Source: CBDCUI01 sp965223115 (GTDB lineage Bacteria; Pseudomonadota; Gammaproteobacteria; UBA4575). Taken from it: 64,000 bases of DNA. This document shows, piece by piece, positions 34,741 to 44,408 of this stretch. Where the stretch lies: NCBI GenBank assembly GCA_965223115.1, contig OZ244982.1:1426001-1490000 (forward strand). Reading direction: 5' to 3'. Each line of letters opens with the position of its first letter. Position 1 is the first letter of the stretch. The notes below the pieces were generated by a model, which ran no database searches, was not told where the DNA came from, and was given only the letters and a program-made list of their open reading frames with translations. Both the position numbers and the translations under genes were made by a program.

Positions 34741-35487
34741 TTATGCAATAGCCTCATAGACTGCGTCGGAAATTTCTGCATTAGAATATACATTTTGCAC
34801 ATCATCTAATTCATCTAATACATCTAATAACTTCAGCATCGTCTCACCTTCTTTATCGGACATTGAGGTTGTAGTACTAGCACGCATCGTCACTTCAGCA
34901 TGTTCAGGCGCTAAATTTGAAGCTTGCAGCGCTTCTTTTACTGAAATGAACGTTTCAGGAGAAGTCAGCACTTCTATACTGCCATCATCCGCAGTGATTA
35001 CATCTTCCGCCCCCGATTCTAAAGCTGCTTCCATTACGGCATCTTCATCTGTACCAGGTGCAAACTGGATTACTCCAACATTAGAAAACATATAAGCCAC
35101 GGAGCCTGATGTACCCAAATTACCGTTATATTTGGTAAATGCATGACGAATTTCAGCCACGGTACGATTACGGTTATCCGTCATACAATCTACCAAAATT
35201 GCAGCGCCCCCTGGCCCGTAGCCTTCATAGCGAACTTCTTCATAATTGTCGCCATCCAATTCACCTGCACCACGTTTAATAGCACGTTCAACAGTATCTT
35301 TAGGCATGTTTGCAGACAAGCCTTTATCCACAGCTAAGCGTAGACGTGCGTTAGCACTCATATCAGAACCGCCCATTCGAGCTGCAACAGTTATTTCGCG
35401 AATCAGTCTTGTGAATAATTTCCCGCGCTTGGCATCCTGCGCTTTTTTACGATGTTGAATATTGGCCCATTTACTGTGACCCGCCAT
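34741..35487 (-). CDS. yebC: YebC/PmpR family regulator
   Basis: Conserved bacterial protein known both as a DNA-binding regulator and, more recently, as a factor that helps ribosomes through proline stretches. It has 248 aa with the family start MAGHSKWANIQHRKKAQDAKRGKLF (first part MAGHSKWANIQHRK) and the middle motif YEGYGPGGAAILVDCMTDN. An AGGAGAT ribosome-binding site precedes the start. It heads the yebC-ruvCAB group. Confidence 0.96.
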   Translation of the reverse strand: MAGHSKWANIQHRKKAQDAKRGKLFTRLIREITVAARMGGSDMSANARLRLAVDKGLSANMPKDTVERAIKRGAGELDGDNYEEVRYEGYGPGGAAILVDCMTDNRNRTVAEIRHAFTKYNGNLGTSGSVAYMFSNVGVIQFAPGTDEDAVMEAALESGAEDVITADDGSIEVLTSPETFISVKEALQASNLAPEHAEVTMRASTTTSMSDKEGETMLKLLDVLDELDDVQNVYSNAEISDAVYEAIA

Positions 35488-35547
35488 TGAATCTCCTCTA
35501 CTAGATCAATGACAATATTTTAACACTTCCCTTCTTATCTGGATAAT

Positions 35548-36171
35548 TCAAGTGACGTTTCCAGTTCGTAAAAACTCGTCTACAGAAGCTGCAACGGGTT
35601 TAGCCAACAACATGCCTGTATGGCTATACGGTACTTCTATATGTAATGTGCAATTATCAATTACTGTCTCAGATACTGCCACGGTGCCATCATTTGGTTT
35701 TTCAAGTGGTGCACCGAGTAGTTGTCCTACCCCGGTTCCTTTTGTACCCGCAAATATTGCTAGTGGACGCGTTCCCTTCCATGCCGGTATATTCCCAAGT
35801 AAAGTCTTAGCACTTGCTCCTAACATTCTATTTTTTATGAATTTATTTTTTGACATATGGCGTGCCACATTACTACCTGATAAAGGTGTCCCCAGCATTA
35901 CTACTCTACCCGGTTTTGCTGCATCAAAATATTGAAAGTAATGTAGCAATATAATCCCGCCTAAGCTGTGCCCTACAAAATGAATAATGTCAGCATCGAG
36001 GCCGTCAATAAACTTACCTAATCGTAGTGCATTTTGAGCTGGTGAATGCCTGACACTGTGATAAGAAAATTGCTTACATTCGTGGCCATGAACAGTTAAA
36101 TAATGGCATAGGGGCTTCATCACCCAACCTTTCATCCAGATCCCATGCGTACAAATAACAATTTCTCGCAC
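35548..36171 (-). CDS. Alpha/beta hydrolase, lipase-like
   Basis: A 207-aa cytoplasmic-looking hydrolase. The nucleophile elbow GHSLGG has its serine at residue 69, and an oxyanion-type HGIW occurs at residues 9-12. Candidate acid and histidine residues are in NDGTVAVSE and VPYSHTGML. The arrangement resembles PGAP1-like or triacylglycerol lipase-type esterases. No signal peptide is visible. It lies between yebC and nudB on the same strand. Substrate unknown. Confidence 0.8.
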   Translation of the reverse strand: MREIVICTHGIWMKGWVMKPLCHYLTVHGHECKQFSYHSVRHSPAQNALRLGKFIDGLDADIIHFVGHSLGGIILLHYFQYFDAAKPGRVVMLGTPLSGSNVARHMSKNKFIKNRMLGASAKTLLGNIPAWKGTRPLAIFAGTKGTGVGQLLGAPLEKPNDGTVAVSETVIDNCTLHIEVPYSHTGMLLAKPVAASVDEFLRTGNVT

Positions 36172-36195
36172 CTGATATTCCCCTAAACGTAGTGA

Positions 36196-36624
36196 TTACT
36201 CAGGTACCCAGCGACGAATCGCATCTTGATTGGTATGTGAAAAAGCGAGTTCGATTGCCTGATCACGTGGTAACCACTTATATTCCTCATGTTCACGCGG
36301 ATCAAGCTGAATCGCTACTTTTTCAGGTAATTGCAGGCAGAACACATACTCCCGATTATGGGTAACACCAGGAGCATAACGTGCGCGCCAAATCGAGTAG
36401 ATTTCAAAATCTTGTGAAAACTGGCAATCATAAATTTTTTGATTGACCAGACCAGTTTCTTCTTGTAACTCCCTAACCGCTGCATCTTGTGGTATCTCAT
36501 CCCACTCCAAACTACCTGTTACAGATTGCCAAAAATCATTTGGATACTTACGCCGTAACATCAAGACCTCACTGGCTCGCGTGTATACTACTACCAATAC
36601 TGATTCAGGGCGCTTATGTTGCAT
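36196..36624 (-). CDS. nudB: Dihydroneopterin triphosphate diphosphatase NudB
   Basis: Nudix hydrolase that removes pyrophosphate from dihydroneopterin triphosphate in folate synthesis. It is 142 aa. The Nudix box matches GX5EX7REUXEEXGU, with GSLEWDE at its head and RELQEETGL at its end. The N-terminus KRPESVLVVVYT and the late EHEEYKWLP are NudB-like. Its position near aspS and yebC-ruv is the same as in E. coli, which supports NudB over other Nudix members. Confidence 0.9.
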   Translation of the reverse strand: MQHKRPESVLVVVYTRASEVLMLRRKYPNDFWQSVTGSLEWDEIPQDAAVRELQEETGLVNQKIYDCQFSQDFEIYSIWRARYAPGVTHNREYVFCLQLPEKVAIQLDPREHEEYKWLPRDQAIELAFSHTNQDAIRRWVPE

Positions 36625-36698
36625 ATTTAATTGAGAACATTACCAATAGAACAATTTAATGGATTTATACTCTATAAAGTAACAATATATTTAAAATC

Positions 36699-37544
36699 AT
36701 GATTTTAATTATACGAAAATTAGCTGCTTATAATGTACGACAATGGCTTTGTTTGCTAATCGCAGTCTTTATTATGTCTGCATGTACAACCACCCCATCA
36801 AAAAAAACTGCTACGCCACAACAAGATGAAGCCTATGTCAGACAGAGTATCCAATATATGTATGCTGGAAGATTAGATGAAGCGCTTAAATCAATTACAA
36901 AAGCCTTGCAACTAAATCCTAAATCAGCTGATGCTTATACCGTTGCAGGCTTAATATATAATAAAAATAGCCAGTCTGATCTAGCCGAGCGCTATTTCTC
37001 ACGCGCATTATCAATACAGCCGGATCATTCGGCAGCCCAAACAAACTATGCAAGTTTTTTATGTAAACACGATCAACCATTAAAAGCAGAAAAACTATTC
37101 CTAGCGGCCGCAAAAAATAGTAAAAATTCCCAACCTGATGTCGCATATACAAATGCAGGTTTGTGTGTGCTTGGTATTCCAGACACCGTGAAGGCAAACG
37201 ACTATTTTAGTCAGGCACTAAGGATTAACCCTAATTCCCCTGTCCCTTTGTACCAACTCGCTAAAATCCAATACAGTAGCTACGAATACGAAAAAGCACT
37301 ACAATTTTTAAAAGCCTATGAAAAAATTGCTCGTCCCACGCCTAAAACACTTTTATTAGGTGCACAAATTGGAGAAGCCATCCAAAATCTAGAATTAGCA
37401 AATAGCTATAAAATTTTGCTGGCCCAGCAATTCCCGAATTCACCTGAAGCTAAACAAGTATTATCAGAAAAGCTAAATAATTTTCAGCAGCAACCTGCTG
37501 TGTATGATGTTCGTGAACTGCTAGATGATAATGTAGCTAATTAA
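36699..37544 (+). CDS. PilW/PilF-like TPR lipoprotein
   Basis: A 281-aa predicted outer-membrane lipoprotein with a signal peptide and lipobox IMSAC (Cys at about residue 29), followed by at least five TPR units (for example ALKSITKALQLNPKSADAY and AERYFSRALSIQPDHSAA). This matches the pilotin family that assembles the type IV pilus secretin. That gene is usually beside ndk, rlmN and ispG, not here, and no other pilus gene is in the window, so the exact role is uncertain. It converges on aspS with 7 bp between stops. Confidence 0.75.
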   Translation: MILIIRKLAAYNVRQWLCLLIAVFIMSACTTTPSKKTATPQQDEAYVRQSIQYMYAGRLDEALKSITKALQLNPKSADAYTVAGLIYNKNSQSDLAERYFSRALSIQPDHSAAQTNYASFLCKHDQPLKAEKLFLAAAKNSKNSQPDVAYTNAGLCVLGIPDTVKANDYFSQALRINPNSPVPLYQLAKIQYSSYEYEKALQFLKAYEKIARPTPKTLLLGAQIGEAIQNLELANSYKILLAQQFPNSPEAKQVLSEKLNNFQQQPAVYDVRELLDDNVAN

Positions 37545-37551
37545 TAATAAA

Positions 37552-39324
37552 TTATTTGGCTTTGGAACGCAGTTTAATATGTAGTTCTTTTAGCTGTCGA
37601 TCATTTACAGGTGCTGGCGCATCTGTCAACAAGCAGGTCGCGTTCTGTGTTTTTGGAAATGGAATCACATCACGAATGGATTGACTATCCGTCATTAACA
37701 TAACTAGACGATCCAAACCAAATGCAATGCCTCCGTGTGGGGGAGCCCCAAAACGTAGTGCTTGCAACAAGAAACCAAATTTTTCCTGCGCCTCTTGCTC
37801 ACTGATCTGTAATACTTCAAAAACTGCGGCTTGCATTTCTTGTTTATGAATACGCACTGAACCACCTCCCACTTCGACACCATTTAGTACAATGTCATAT
37901 GCTAAGGAAGATGCAGCACCAGGATTATTTATAAGCTCTTGTGGGTTTTCGTATGTTGGTGCAGTAAATGGATGATGTAACGCCGACCAACGCTTAACTT
38001 CTTCATCCCACTCAAACATAGGGAACTCCACTACCCATAATGGGCGCCATCCTGATTCCAGCATATTTAAATCATGCCCTACCTTAACTCTTAATGCGCC
38101 CAGCGCAGCATTGACTATGGTTTTCTTATCTGCACCAAAAAACAATAAATCACCATTTTCAGCATCTGCTTCTATAATTATTTGTTTAGTTATGTTTTCA
38201 GGCAAAAACTTTAAGATAGGAGATTGCAAGCCTTCGCTAATATTTGAAACATCATTACATTTGATATAAGCAAGACCCTTAGCACCATATTGACCAACAA
38301 AGTCTGTATATCCATCTATGTCTTTACGTGTTAACGAGCAACCTTGTGGAATCTTTAACATTGCTATACGGCTTGCTTCATCATTAGCAGGACCATTAAA
38401 AACTTTGAATTCCACGTTTTTCATCAAATCAGTGATATCGATAAATTCTAATGGAATACGGAGATCCGGCTTGTCACTGCCATAGCGATGCATGGCTTCC
38501 GCGTAGGTCATTCTAGGAAATGGGTCTTCTAGCTCTTCATTGCAGATGTTTCGAAAAAGATCGCGTAGCATATCTTCCATCATCAACATGATTCCTTCAT
38601 CATTCATAAATGAAGTTTCAATATCTAATTGTGTAAATTCTGGTTGACGATCTGCACGTAAATCTTCATCTCGAAAACAACGCACAATTTGATAATAGCG
38701 ATCAAAACCACTCATCATTAGCAATTGTTTAAATAATTGTGGTGATTGTGGCAATGCAAAGAAAGAGCCCGGTTGGGTACGGCTTGGTACTAAGTAATCT
38801 CTAGCACCTTCTGGTGTAGCTTTAGTGAGAATAGGTGTTTCTATATCTAGGAAACCATGATCATCTAAGTAATTGCGCAACACTCGAGCCACATTGGCTT
38901 TTGTGCGAATGCGTTCTTGCATAAATGGGCGTCTTAAATCTACATATCGATAACGTAGGCGGTTCTCTTCATGCACGTCCTCATCATCTAGTTGAAAAGG
39001 CGGTGTTTCTGATTCGTTCAACACTGCAAGAGATAAGGCCAATATTTCAACTTGGCCGGTAGGCAAGTCCAAGTTTACGGTACCATCTGGTCTAGCTCGT
39101 ACTCGTCCTTTTACCTGTAGAACATATTCATTACGAATATGTTCTGCTATCTGAAACATTTCTGCTGAATCGGGATCAAATACCACTTGCAAAATCCCAT
39201 CACGATCGCGTAAATCAACAAAAATAACTCCCCCATGATCCCGTCTACGGTTTACCCAACCACACACACAAATCTCTTGATCGATCAATTTTTCAGTGAC
39301 CTGACCGCAATAATGACTTCGCAT
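37552..39324 (-). CDS. aspS: Aspartyl-tRNA synthetase
   Basis: Class II synthetase that charges tRNA-Asp. The 590-aa length is that of bacterial AspRS with the extra GAD insertion domain. An N-terminal OB-fold (CGWVNRRRDHGGVIFVDLRD) precedes class II motif 2 (FRDEDLRADRQPEFTQLD) and motif 3 (GIAFGLDRLVML). Whether it is discriminating or also charges tRNA-Asn cannot be told by eye. Confidence 0.98.
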   Translation of the reverse strand: MRSHYCGQVTEKLIDQEICVCGWVNRRRDHGGVIFVDLRDRDGILQVVFDPDSAEMFQIAEHIRNEYVLQVKGRVRARPDGTVNLDLPTGQVEILALSLAVLNESETPPFQLDDEDVHEENRLRYRYVDLRRPFMQERIRTKANVARVLRNYLDDHGFLDIETPILTKATPEGARDYLVPSRTQPGSFFALPQSPQLFKQLLMMSGFDRYYQIVRCFRDEDLRADRQPEFTQLDIETSFMNDEGIMLMMEDMLRDLFRNICNEELEDPFPRMTYAEAMHRYGSDKPDLRIPLEFIDITDLMKNVEFKVFNGPANDEASRIAMLKIPQGCSLTRKDIDGYTDFVGQYGAKGLAYIKCNDVSNISEGLQSPILKFLPENITKQIIIEADAENGDLLFFGADKKTIVNAALGALRVKVGHDLNMLESGWRPLWVVEFPMFEWDEEVKRWSALHHPFTAPTYENPQELINNPGAASSLAYDIVLNGVEVGGGSVRIHKQEMQAAVFEVLQISEQEAQEKFGFLLQALRFGAPPHGGIAFGLDRLVMLMTDSQSIRDVIPFPKTQNATCLLTDAPAPVNDRQLKELHIKLRSKAK

Positions 39325-39468
39325 GATTAACCTTAAAATATATTTAGAGACAATTATTCAGAGCATTACAATACACAGCGGCGCATAGTACGTTCTGCCT
39401 AGTTAGCTTGCAATAGAACGCCTTAGATACTGTGTAATATCAAATATATTTATATTAGCACAGACATA

Positions 39469-39804
39469 TCAGCTGTTTTTGCTACTACTGGATTTTGTGG
39501 TTTTCTTCCCCGTAGTCGACTTTTTACTACTGTCTTTTTTATCTGTTTTTTTACTACTCTTAGCACCTTCCTTGGGCGCATTTTTTTTCTGCGAATCTCT
39601 CGAAGTTAAATTCCTCTTATTGTCCGTTTTAAAGTCCGTTTCATACCAACCAGAACCACTCAATCTAAAACCTGCTGCTGAGATTAGTTTTATTAAAGTG
39701 GGTTTTCCACATTCTGGACAATCCGTTAAGAGTGGATCGCTTACTTTCTGCAATGCTTCATGACGATGGCCACAAGCTTTACATTCATATTCATATATGG
39801 GCAT
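39469..39804 (-). CDS. FmdB-family zinc ribbon protein
   Basis: A 111-aa small regulatory-type protein. The N-terminus MPIYEYECKACGH and a second CPEC form one CxxC-CxxC zinc ribbon within the first 40 residues. GSGWYETD follows at about 51-58, as usual in the family. The last 45 residues are a lysine/serine tail of low complexity. It lies 2 bp after the acylphosphatase gene and upstream of aspS, a common arrangement. Function unknown. Confidence 0.9.
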   Translation of the reverse strand: MPIYEYECKACGHRHEALQKVSDPLLTDCPECGKPTLIKLISAAGFRLSGSGWYETDFKTDNKRNLTSRDSQKKNAPKEGAKSSKKTDKKDSSKKSTTGKKTTKSSSSKNS

Positions 39805-39806
39805 AA

Positions 39807-40091
39807 CTATAAAATTTGAAAATCAGAAAATTCTTGTGTTTGTACAACTTTGCACTCAACATTGCTAACTTCAGATGCGCTTGACCCTTGAAACAACCAG
39901 ATCTTTAATTCTTGTAATGCTTCATTCTCACCACAGGCCATCACTTCAACTGATCCATCAGCAAGGTTCTTGGCATAACCTACAATTCCAAGTCTTTGTG
40001 CTTGATTGCGAGTTGACGCTCTAAAAAATACACCTTGTACTTTGCCGGATATAATACATCGCATACACTCATTATCTAAAATAACATTCAT
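39807..40091 (-). CDS. acyP: Acylphosphatase
   Basis: Small enzyme hydrolysing acyl phosphates such as acetyl phosphate. The 94-aa sequence carries the active-site GKVQGVFFRASTR (catalytic Arg) and GYAKNLADGSVEV (catalytic Asn). The start used is ATG 40091; a second ATG nine codons in would also leave a complete domain. Followed after 2 bp by the FmdB-family gene. Confidence 0.93.
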   Translation of the reverse strand: MNVILDNECMRCIISGKVQGVFFRASTRNQAQRLGIVGYAKNLADGSVEVMACGENEALQELKIWLFQGSSASEVSNVECKVVQTQEFSDFQIL

Positions 40092-40208
40092 ATAAAAAGT
40101 CTCTCATCCTGCAAAAGGAATATAAGCCCGTACCCGCTGATAAACTGTCAATGATGGAATATAATGGCACGTAAATATAACCGTAAAAAGGCAGGAGAAA
40201 AAGACATA

Positions 40209-40562
40209 ATGGGTACTAAGCAAACAAAAATATATTTTAATCCAAAATGCTCTAAGTGCCGCATGACCTTAGAGCTGCTTAATGAAAAAGGCAAGGAGCC
40301 AGAAGTAGTAGAATATCTACAAAATATACCTTCAAAATCGGAATTAAAAAATATTCTTACTCTACTTGGTATTCCTGCAAACCAGTTATTACGCAAAAAA
40401 GAATCTGCTTATCAAAATGCCGGACTTGATGATTCTTCCACTGAAGAAGAAATTATTGACGCTATGATAAAGTATCCCATCTTAATTGAACGGCCAATCG
40501 TTATTAGTAATGGCAAAGCTGCAATTGGCAGACCACCAGAGAATGTTATAGAGATTTTATAA
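40209..40562 (+). CDS. arsC: ArsC/YfgD-family arsenate reductase-like protein
   Basis: Thioredoxin-fold protein of the glutaredoxin-dependent ArsC family. The ATG at 40209 is preferred over 40164 because MGTKQTKIYFNPKCSKCR matches the family N-terminus, an AGGAG lies upstream, and the resulting 117 aa is the usual length. The catalytic cysteine is in NPKCSKCR, and ERPIVISNGKAAIGRPPENV is the conserved C-terminal segment. No ars operon is near, so a role in arsenate detoxification is uncertain. The next gene starts 1 bp after the stop. Confidence 0.87.
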   Translation: MGTKQTKIYFNPKCSKCRMTLELLNEKGKEPEVVEYLQNIPSKSELKNILTLLGIPANQLLRKKESAYQNAGLDDSSTEEEIIDAMIKYPILIERPIVISNGKAAIGRPPENVIEIL

Positions 40563-40563
40563 C

Positions 40564-41145
40564 ATGCCAACGATTCTCGTTTTATATTATTCACGTCACG
40601 GAGCAACCAAAGACATGGCACAACATGTTGCTCGAGGTACTAAATCCATAGACGGTGTTGAAGCCCGTATTCGAACAGTACCTCCTGTTTCAGCCACGTG
40701 TGAAGCTGTAGAAGATAATATCCCGAATGATGGACATCCTTATGCTGAACTCACAGATTTAGAACAATGTGATGGGCTCGCGCTTGGCAGCCCTACACGC
40801 TTTGGTAATATGGCAGCACCACTAAAATATTTTATAGACAGTACTAGCTCACAATGGTTATCAGGTGCACTTTCCAGTAAACCTGCTGGCGTTTTTACAT
40901 CTACTTCCAGCTTACACGGCGGTCAAGAAACTACGTTAATCTCTATGATGTTGCCACTATTACATCATGGCATGCTAATCGTAGGGCTGCCCTATAATGA
41001 AAAAGAATTAATCTCTACTACTACGGGAGGTACGCCATATGGACCTAGCCATCTTGCCGGACCTGACAACAATAACAAACTTAGTGAAGATGAAAAAAAG
41101 CTTTGTTTTGCTTTGGGTAAACGTATTGCTAGCTTTGCAAGCTAA
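40564..41145 (+). CDS. wrbA: WrbA-type NAD(P)H:quinone oxidoreductase
   Basis: Flavodoxin-like FMN enzyme reducing quinones by two electrons to avoid semiquinone radicals. It has 193 aa. The FMN phosphate loop is YYSRHGATKDMA, with further FMN contacts in LGSPTRFGNMAAPLKYF and TSTSSLHGGQETT. It follows the arsC-like gene by 1 bp, a pairing I also recall in Pseudomonas. It converges on hda with 9 bp between stops. Confidence 0.93.
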   Translation: MPTILVLYYSRHGATKDMAQHVARGTKSIDGVEARIRTVPPVSATCEAVEDNIPNDGHPYAELTDLEQCDGLALGSPTRFGNMAAPLKYFIDSTSSQWLSGALSSKPAGVFTSTSSLHGGQETTLISMMLPLLHHGMLIVGLPYNEKELISTTTGGTPYGPSHLAGPDNNNKLSEDEKKLCFALGKRIASFAS

Positions 41146-41154
41146 TCACCTTTA

Positions 41155-41868
41155 TTAAGTTAAAACAGACTTTACGAATGGCACCGTAATTTTTCTTTGT
41201 TGCACTAAGGACTGCTGATCGAGTTGATCTAATAATTGTACTAACTTAGTCAATTCACGCGGATAACGTTTAAGCAAATAGCTACACACTTCCGAAGAAA
41301 TTTCGAAACCTCGTGCCTTAGCATGCAATTGCAATGCAGTTTCTTTTTCTTGATCTGTTAAATGATTTAACTTGTATACTGGCCCCCATATTAATCTAGA
41401 TGCTAAATCTGGTAATGATAGCTGCGCATTATTTGGGTTGAATATTGCAGTCATTACTAAACTTTTATTGCTAATACGAAGCTCATTAATTAACTGAAAT
41501 AATGCAAGATCCCATTCTTTTTTACCTAAAATAATATCCACATCATCAAGACAAACTATATCGAGCTGATGAAGATCTTTTAAAATATTTGAATCAATAT
41601 CTACTAAATCTTTAAAGGAAACATAAAAGGCTTTTTGATTTGTATTAATTGTCAAGTTGCAAACAGATTGCAATAAATGAGTTTTACCAGTTTGACTTGC
41701 CCCCCAAATAAAAATTTGCCGTGGTTCATGAGTTAATTTTGTTAAATCTTTTAGTAATAGCAATAACTCATTTTCATTCGAGTTTACAAACGTATCAAAC
41801 GTTGCAAAGGAACGTAATGCAACATCTAATGAGTATTGTTGAGATGAACTCAGACAGGAATTTATCAC
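41155..41868 (-). CDS. hda: DnaA inactivator Hda
   Basis: DnaA-related AAA+ protein that, with the DNA clamp, triggers hydrolysis of DnaA-bound ATP and limits re-initiation. The 237-aa protein contains Walker A GASQTGKTHLL, Walker B VCLDDVD and sensor region LPDLASRLIWG. It lacks DnaA's DNA-binding domain IV, which excludes DnaA itself. It lies 28 bp after a CDP-alcohol phosphatidyltransferase gene on the same strand. Confidence 0.92.
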   Translation of the reverse strand: MINSCLSSSQQYSLDVALRSFATFDTFVNSNENELLLLLKDLTKLTHEPRQIFIWGASQTGKTHLLQSVCNLTINTNQKAFYVSFKDLVDIDSNILKDLHQLDIVCLDDVDIILGKKEWDLALFQLINELRISNKSLVMTAIFNPNNAQLSLPDLASRLIWGPVYKLNHLTDQEKETALQLHAKARGFEISSEVCSYLLKRYPRELTKLVQLLDQLDQQSLVQQRKITVPFVKSVLT

Positions 41869-41896
41869 TTGTTAACTTATATATAAGATTTAGGCC

Positions 41897-42487
41897 TTAC
41901 ACCTGCTTACCAGAATGTTTCGCGGCACGTCTGGATCTTTCTTCCGCTAAGTAATCCAGGCCGCTGACAAGTGTTGTTAACACTGTCAACCCTATCATGA
42001 CATGTATTAACAATATTGGTAGAGCATGTAATTGACTATAAATGACTGCAAAAACCAAAACAATTTGGACAAAGGTGTTAAGCTTACTTATTAAAGTAGG
42101 CTGAATCTCTAATCGACGTGTAGATAAATTATATGATAAAGCACCTGACAGCAGTGCAACATCACGAAGTATGACAATAAACACAAGCCAATGTGGTAGT
42201 AAATGAAGTGCACCCAAACTGATATAAGCACTGATTAACATTGCCTTATCCGCAGCCGGATCCAAATATGCGCCTAAGGTCGTTTTCCAATCAAATGATT
42301 TAGCTAAATACCCATCCAAGGCATCAGATAAGCCCATTATGAGGAAAAGGATCAAGGCATTATAAAAATTCCCATCGAACAACCACCATATCAAGACAGG
42401 GACTGCGGCAAATCGTGTAGCCGTAATTAGATTAGGAATGAATCTCCAATAAGACATGTTATGCCTGAACCTCTCCGTGTCATACAA
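41897..42487 (-). CDS. CDP-alcohol phosphatidyltransferase family protein
   Basis: Integral membrane phospholipid enzyme, 196 aa with about five membrane helices. The CDP-alcohol motif is D-x2-D-G-x2-A-x8-9-G-x3-D-x3-D in the segment SDALDGYLAK to GAYLDPAADK. The arginine usual after the alanine is lysine here. Similar in size to PgsA and to bacterial cardiolipin synthase-type enzymes; the alcohol acceptor cannot be decided. An ATG ten codons in (MSYWRFIPN) is a possible alternative start. Divergent from purM, with 174 bp between. Confidence 0.88.
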   Translation of the reverse strand: MYDTERFRHNMSYWRFIPNLITATRFAAVPVLIWWLFDGNFYNALILFLIMGLSDALDGYLAKSFDWKTTLGAYLDPAADKAMLISAYISLGALHLLPHWLVFIVILRDVALLSGALSYNLSTRRLEIQPTLISKLNTFVQIVLVFAVIYSQLHALPILLIHVMIGLTVLTTLVSGLDYLAEERSRRAAKHSGKQV

Positions 42488-42661
42488 TAGGGTGCTGAAT
42501 CGTTATAAATGCTTATTTTTCTTTTTATTTTAGATGGTATAAGCAACCGAATACTGAAGCAATGAAAGATCTAATTATTCATATTTTTATATAAGATATC
42601 AATTTTCTTTACATATATATATCAGACAGTTACGAGTAATATTTAATATAGTTATTTATTT

Positions 42662-43693
42662 ATGGGGCTCACTTACAAAAATGCCGGAGTAGACATTGAT
42701 GCGGGTAATAAGCTCGTAGATCTGATCAAACCGGCAATTCGAACCACGCAACGACCAGAAGTACTTTCTAGTATTGGAGGATTTGGAGGCTTATTTGCAA
42801 TTCAAAAAGATAAATATAAGCAGCCTATACTTGTTTCCGGTACTGACGGTGTTGGTACAAAATTACGCCTTGCACAAAAATTAAACCGTCATTCCACTAT
42901 TGGCATTGATCTCGTGGCCATGTGCGTAAATGATGTACTTGTACAAGGAGCTGAGCCACTTTTTTTCTTAGATTATTTTGCAACTGGAAAGCTTACCATT
43001 GAAGAGGCGCAAACTGTCATTGAAGGCATTGCAGAAGGTTGTCGCCAATCAGGAGCTGCTTTGATTGGTGGCGAAACCGCTGAAATGCCAGGAATGTATA
43101 ATAATGGTGAATATGATCTAGCAGGATTTTGTGTCGGTATAGTAGACCAAAATGACTTAATTGATGGCAGCAAAATTACTCAAGAGGACGTAATCATTGG
43201 TATCGCATCAAGTGGCATCCATTCGAATGGTTATTCTTTAGTCAACAAAATCCTAGAAACCAGTAATTGTTCATTAACTGAAAAACTCGGCACTCAAACA
43301 CTCGGGGAAGTTTTACTCACCCCTACTGTGATCTATGCAAATGTAATCTTAGAGCTAATACGTTGCACGAATATTAACGTGCATGGACTATGCCATATAA
43401 CAGGAGGCGGTTTATTGGAGAACGTGCCAAGAATAATCCCGCATAATTTTATTGCAAAGATAAATACCTCTGCATGGAAACGAGCAGAGGTTTTCAACTG
43501 GCTACAAAAACAGGGAAATATCGATGATAAAGAAATGTATCGTGTTTTTAATTGTGGAATTGGTATGTTAGTTATTTTACCCGCAAACCATGCTGACCTT
43601 GCGTTAGGAATTTGTCAACAAACTAATTACGAAGCAAATGTTATAGGTAAAATTAATAAATCTCCTGATAATTCTAAAATCGATTTAATATAA
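42662..43693 (+). CDS. purM: Phosphoribosylaminoimidazole synthetase PurM
   Basis: Fifth step of purine synthesis, cyclising FGAM to AIR with ATP. It has 343 aa, as usual. Characteristic motifs are GVDIDAGNKLV, VSGTDGVGTKLRLA, GIDLVAMCVNDVL, GGETAEMPGMY and HITGGGLLENVPR. Followed 43 bp later by purN in the same direction, the standard gammaproteobacterial purMN pair. Confidence 0.98.
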   Translation: MGLTYKNAGVDIDAGNKLVDLIKPAIRTTQRPEVLSSIGGFGGLFAIQKDKYKQPILVSGTDGVGTKLRLAQKLNRHSTIGIDLVAMCVNDVLVQGAEPLFFLDYFATGKLTIEEAQTVIEGIAEGCRQSGAALIGGETAEMPGMYNNGEYDLAGFCVGIVDQNDLIDGSKITQEDVIIGIASSGIHSNGYSLVNKILETSNCSLTEKLGTQTLGEVLLTPTVIYANVILELIRCTNINVHGLCHITGGGLLENVPRIIPHNFIAKINTSAWKRAEVFNWLQKQGNIDDKEMYRVFNCGIGMLVILPANHADLALGICQQTNYEANVIGKINKSPDNSKIDLI

Positions 43694-43736
43694 TATTCTA
43701 TGCCCTGTAGATATTTACGACTCTGAGAATAATAGC

Positions 43737-44408
43737 GTGCAAAATGATTCTTGCTCTATTGCAGTTTTAGTTTCCGGAGGTGGTAGCAATTTACAATCTA
43801 TTATTGATCACATTCAACAAGGCCATATTAATGCAAATATCTCTTGCGTAATCAGTAACAAAGCTGATGCTTATGGTTTAGAGCGTGCAAAACAAGCAAA
43901 TATCCCTGCCCACATTGTTAACCATAAAAACTATACTTCATGTGAACTGTTTGAAAATGAACTACTCAGGATTCTAAACGTCTATAAAGTTACTTTAGTA
44001 GTGTTAGCTGGTTTTATGCGTGTATTAAGTAATACCTTTATAGACGAATACCAGGGCAGAATACTTAATATTCATCCCTCTCTTTTGCCGAAATACCCAG
44101 GACTGCATACCCACGAACGAGTACTGAATGCTGGCGACACTGAACACGGTTGCAGCGTACATTTTGTAACAGCTGATCTAGATGGCGGGCCTTTAATTAT
44201 TCAAGCCCATGTACCAGTTACAAAAACTGATAATTCCAAAAGTCTTGCTGAACGTGTTCTAAAAAAAGAACACATTATTTACCCTTTAGCAATAAAGTGG
44301 TTTTGTGAAAATAAAGTCACATTAAAAAACGAATATGCCTATTTCGAAAACAAACAACTCAAACAAGCTATTAAGTTAACACGTGTACACGAGCACGAAT
44401 TACAGTGA
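43737..44408 (+). CDS. purN: GAR transformylase PurN
   Basis: Transfers a formyl group from 10-formyl-tetrahydrofolate to GAR in purine synthesis. The 223-aa sequence opens with IAVLVSGGGSNLQSI and contains VLAGFMRVLS, the catalytic NIHPSLLPKYPG, HGCSVHFVTADLDGGP. The start is GTG at 43737. The stop overlaps the next gene by 4 bp, so the two are translated together. Confidence 0.97.
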   Translation: MQNDSCSIAVLVSGGGSNLQSIIDHIQQGHINANISCVISNKADAYGLERAKQANIPAHIVNHKNYTSCELFENELLRILNVYKVTLVVLAGFMRVLSNTFIDEYQGRILNIHPSLLPKYPGLHTHERVLNAGDTEHGCSVHFVTADLDGGPLIIQAHVPVTKTDNSKSLAERVLKKEHIIYPLAIKWFCENKVTLKNEYAYFENKQLKQAIKLTRVHEHELQ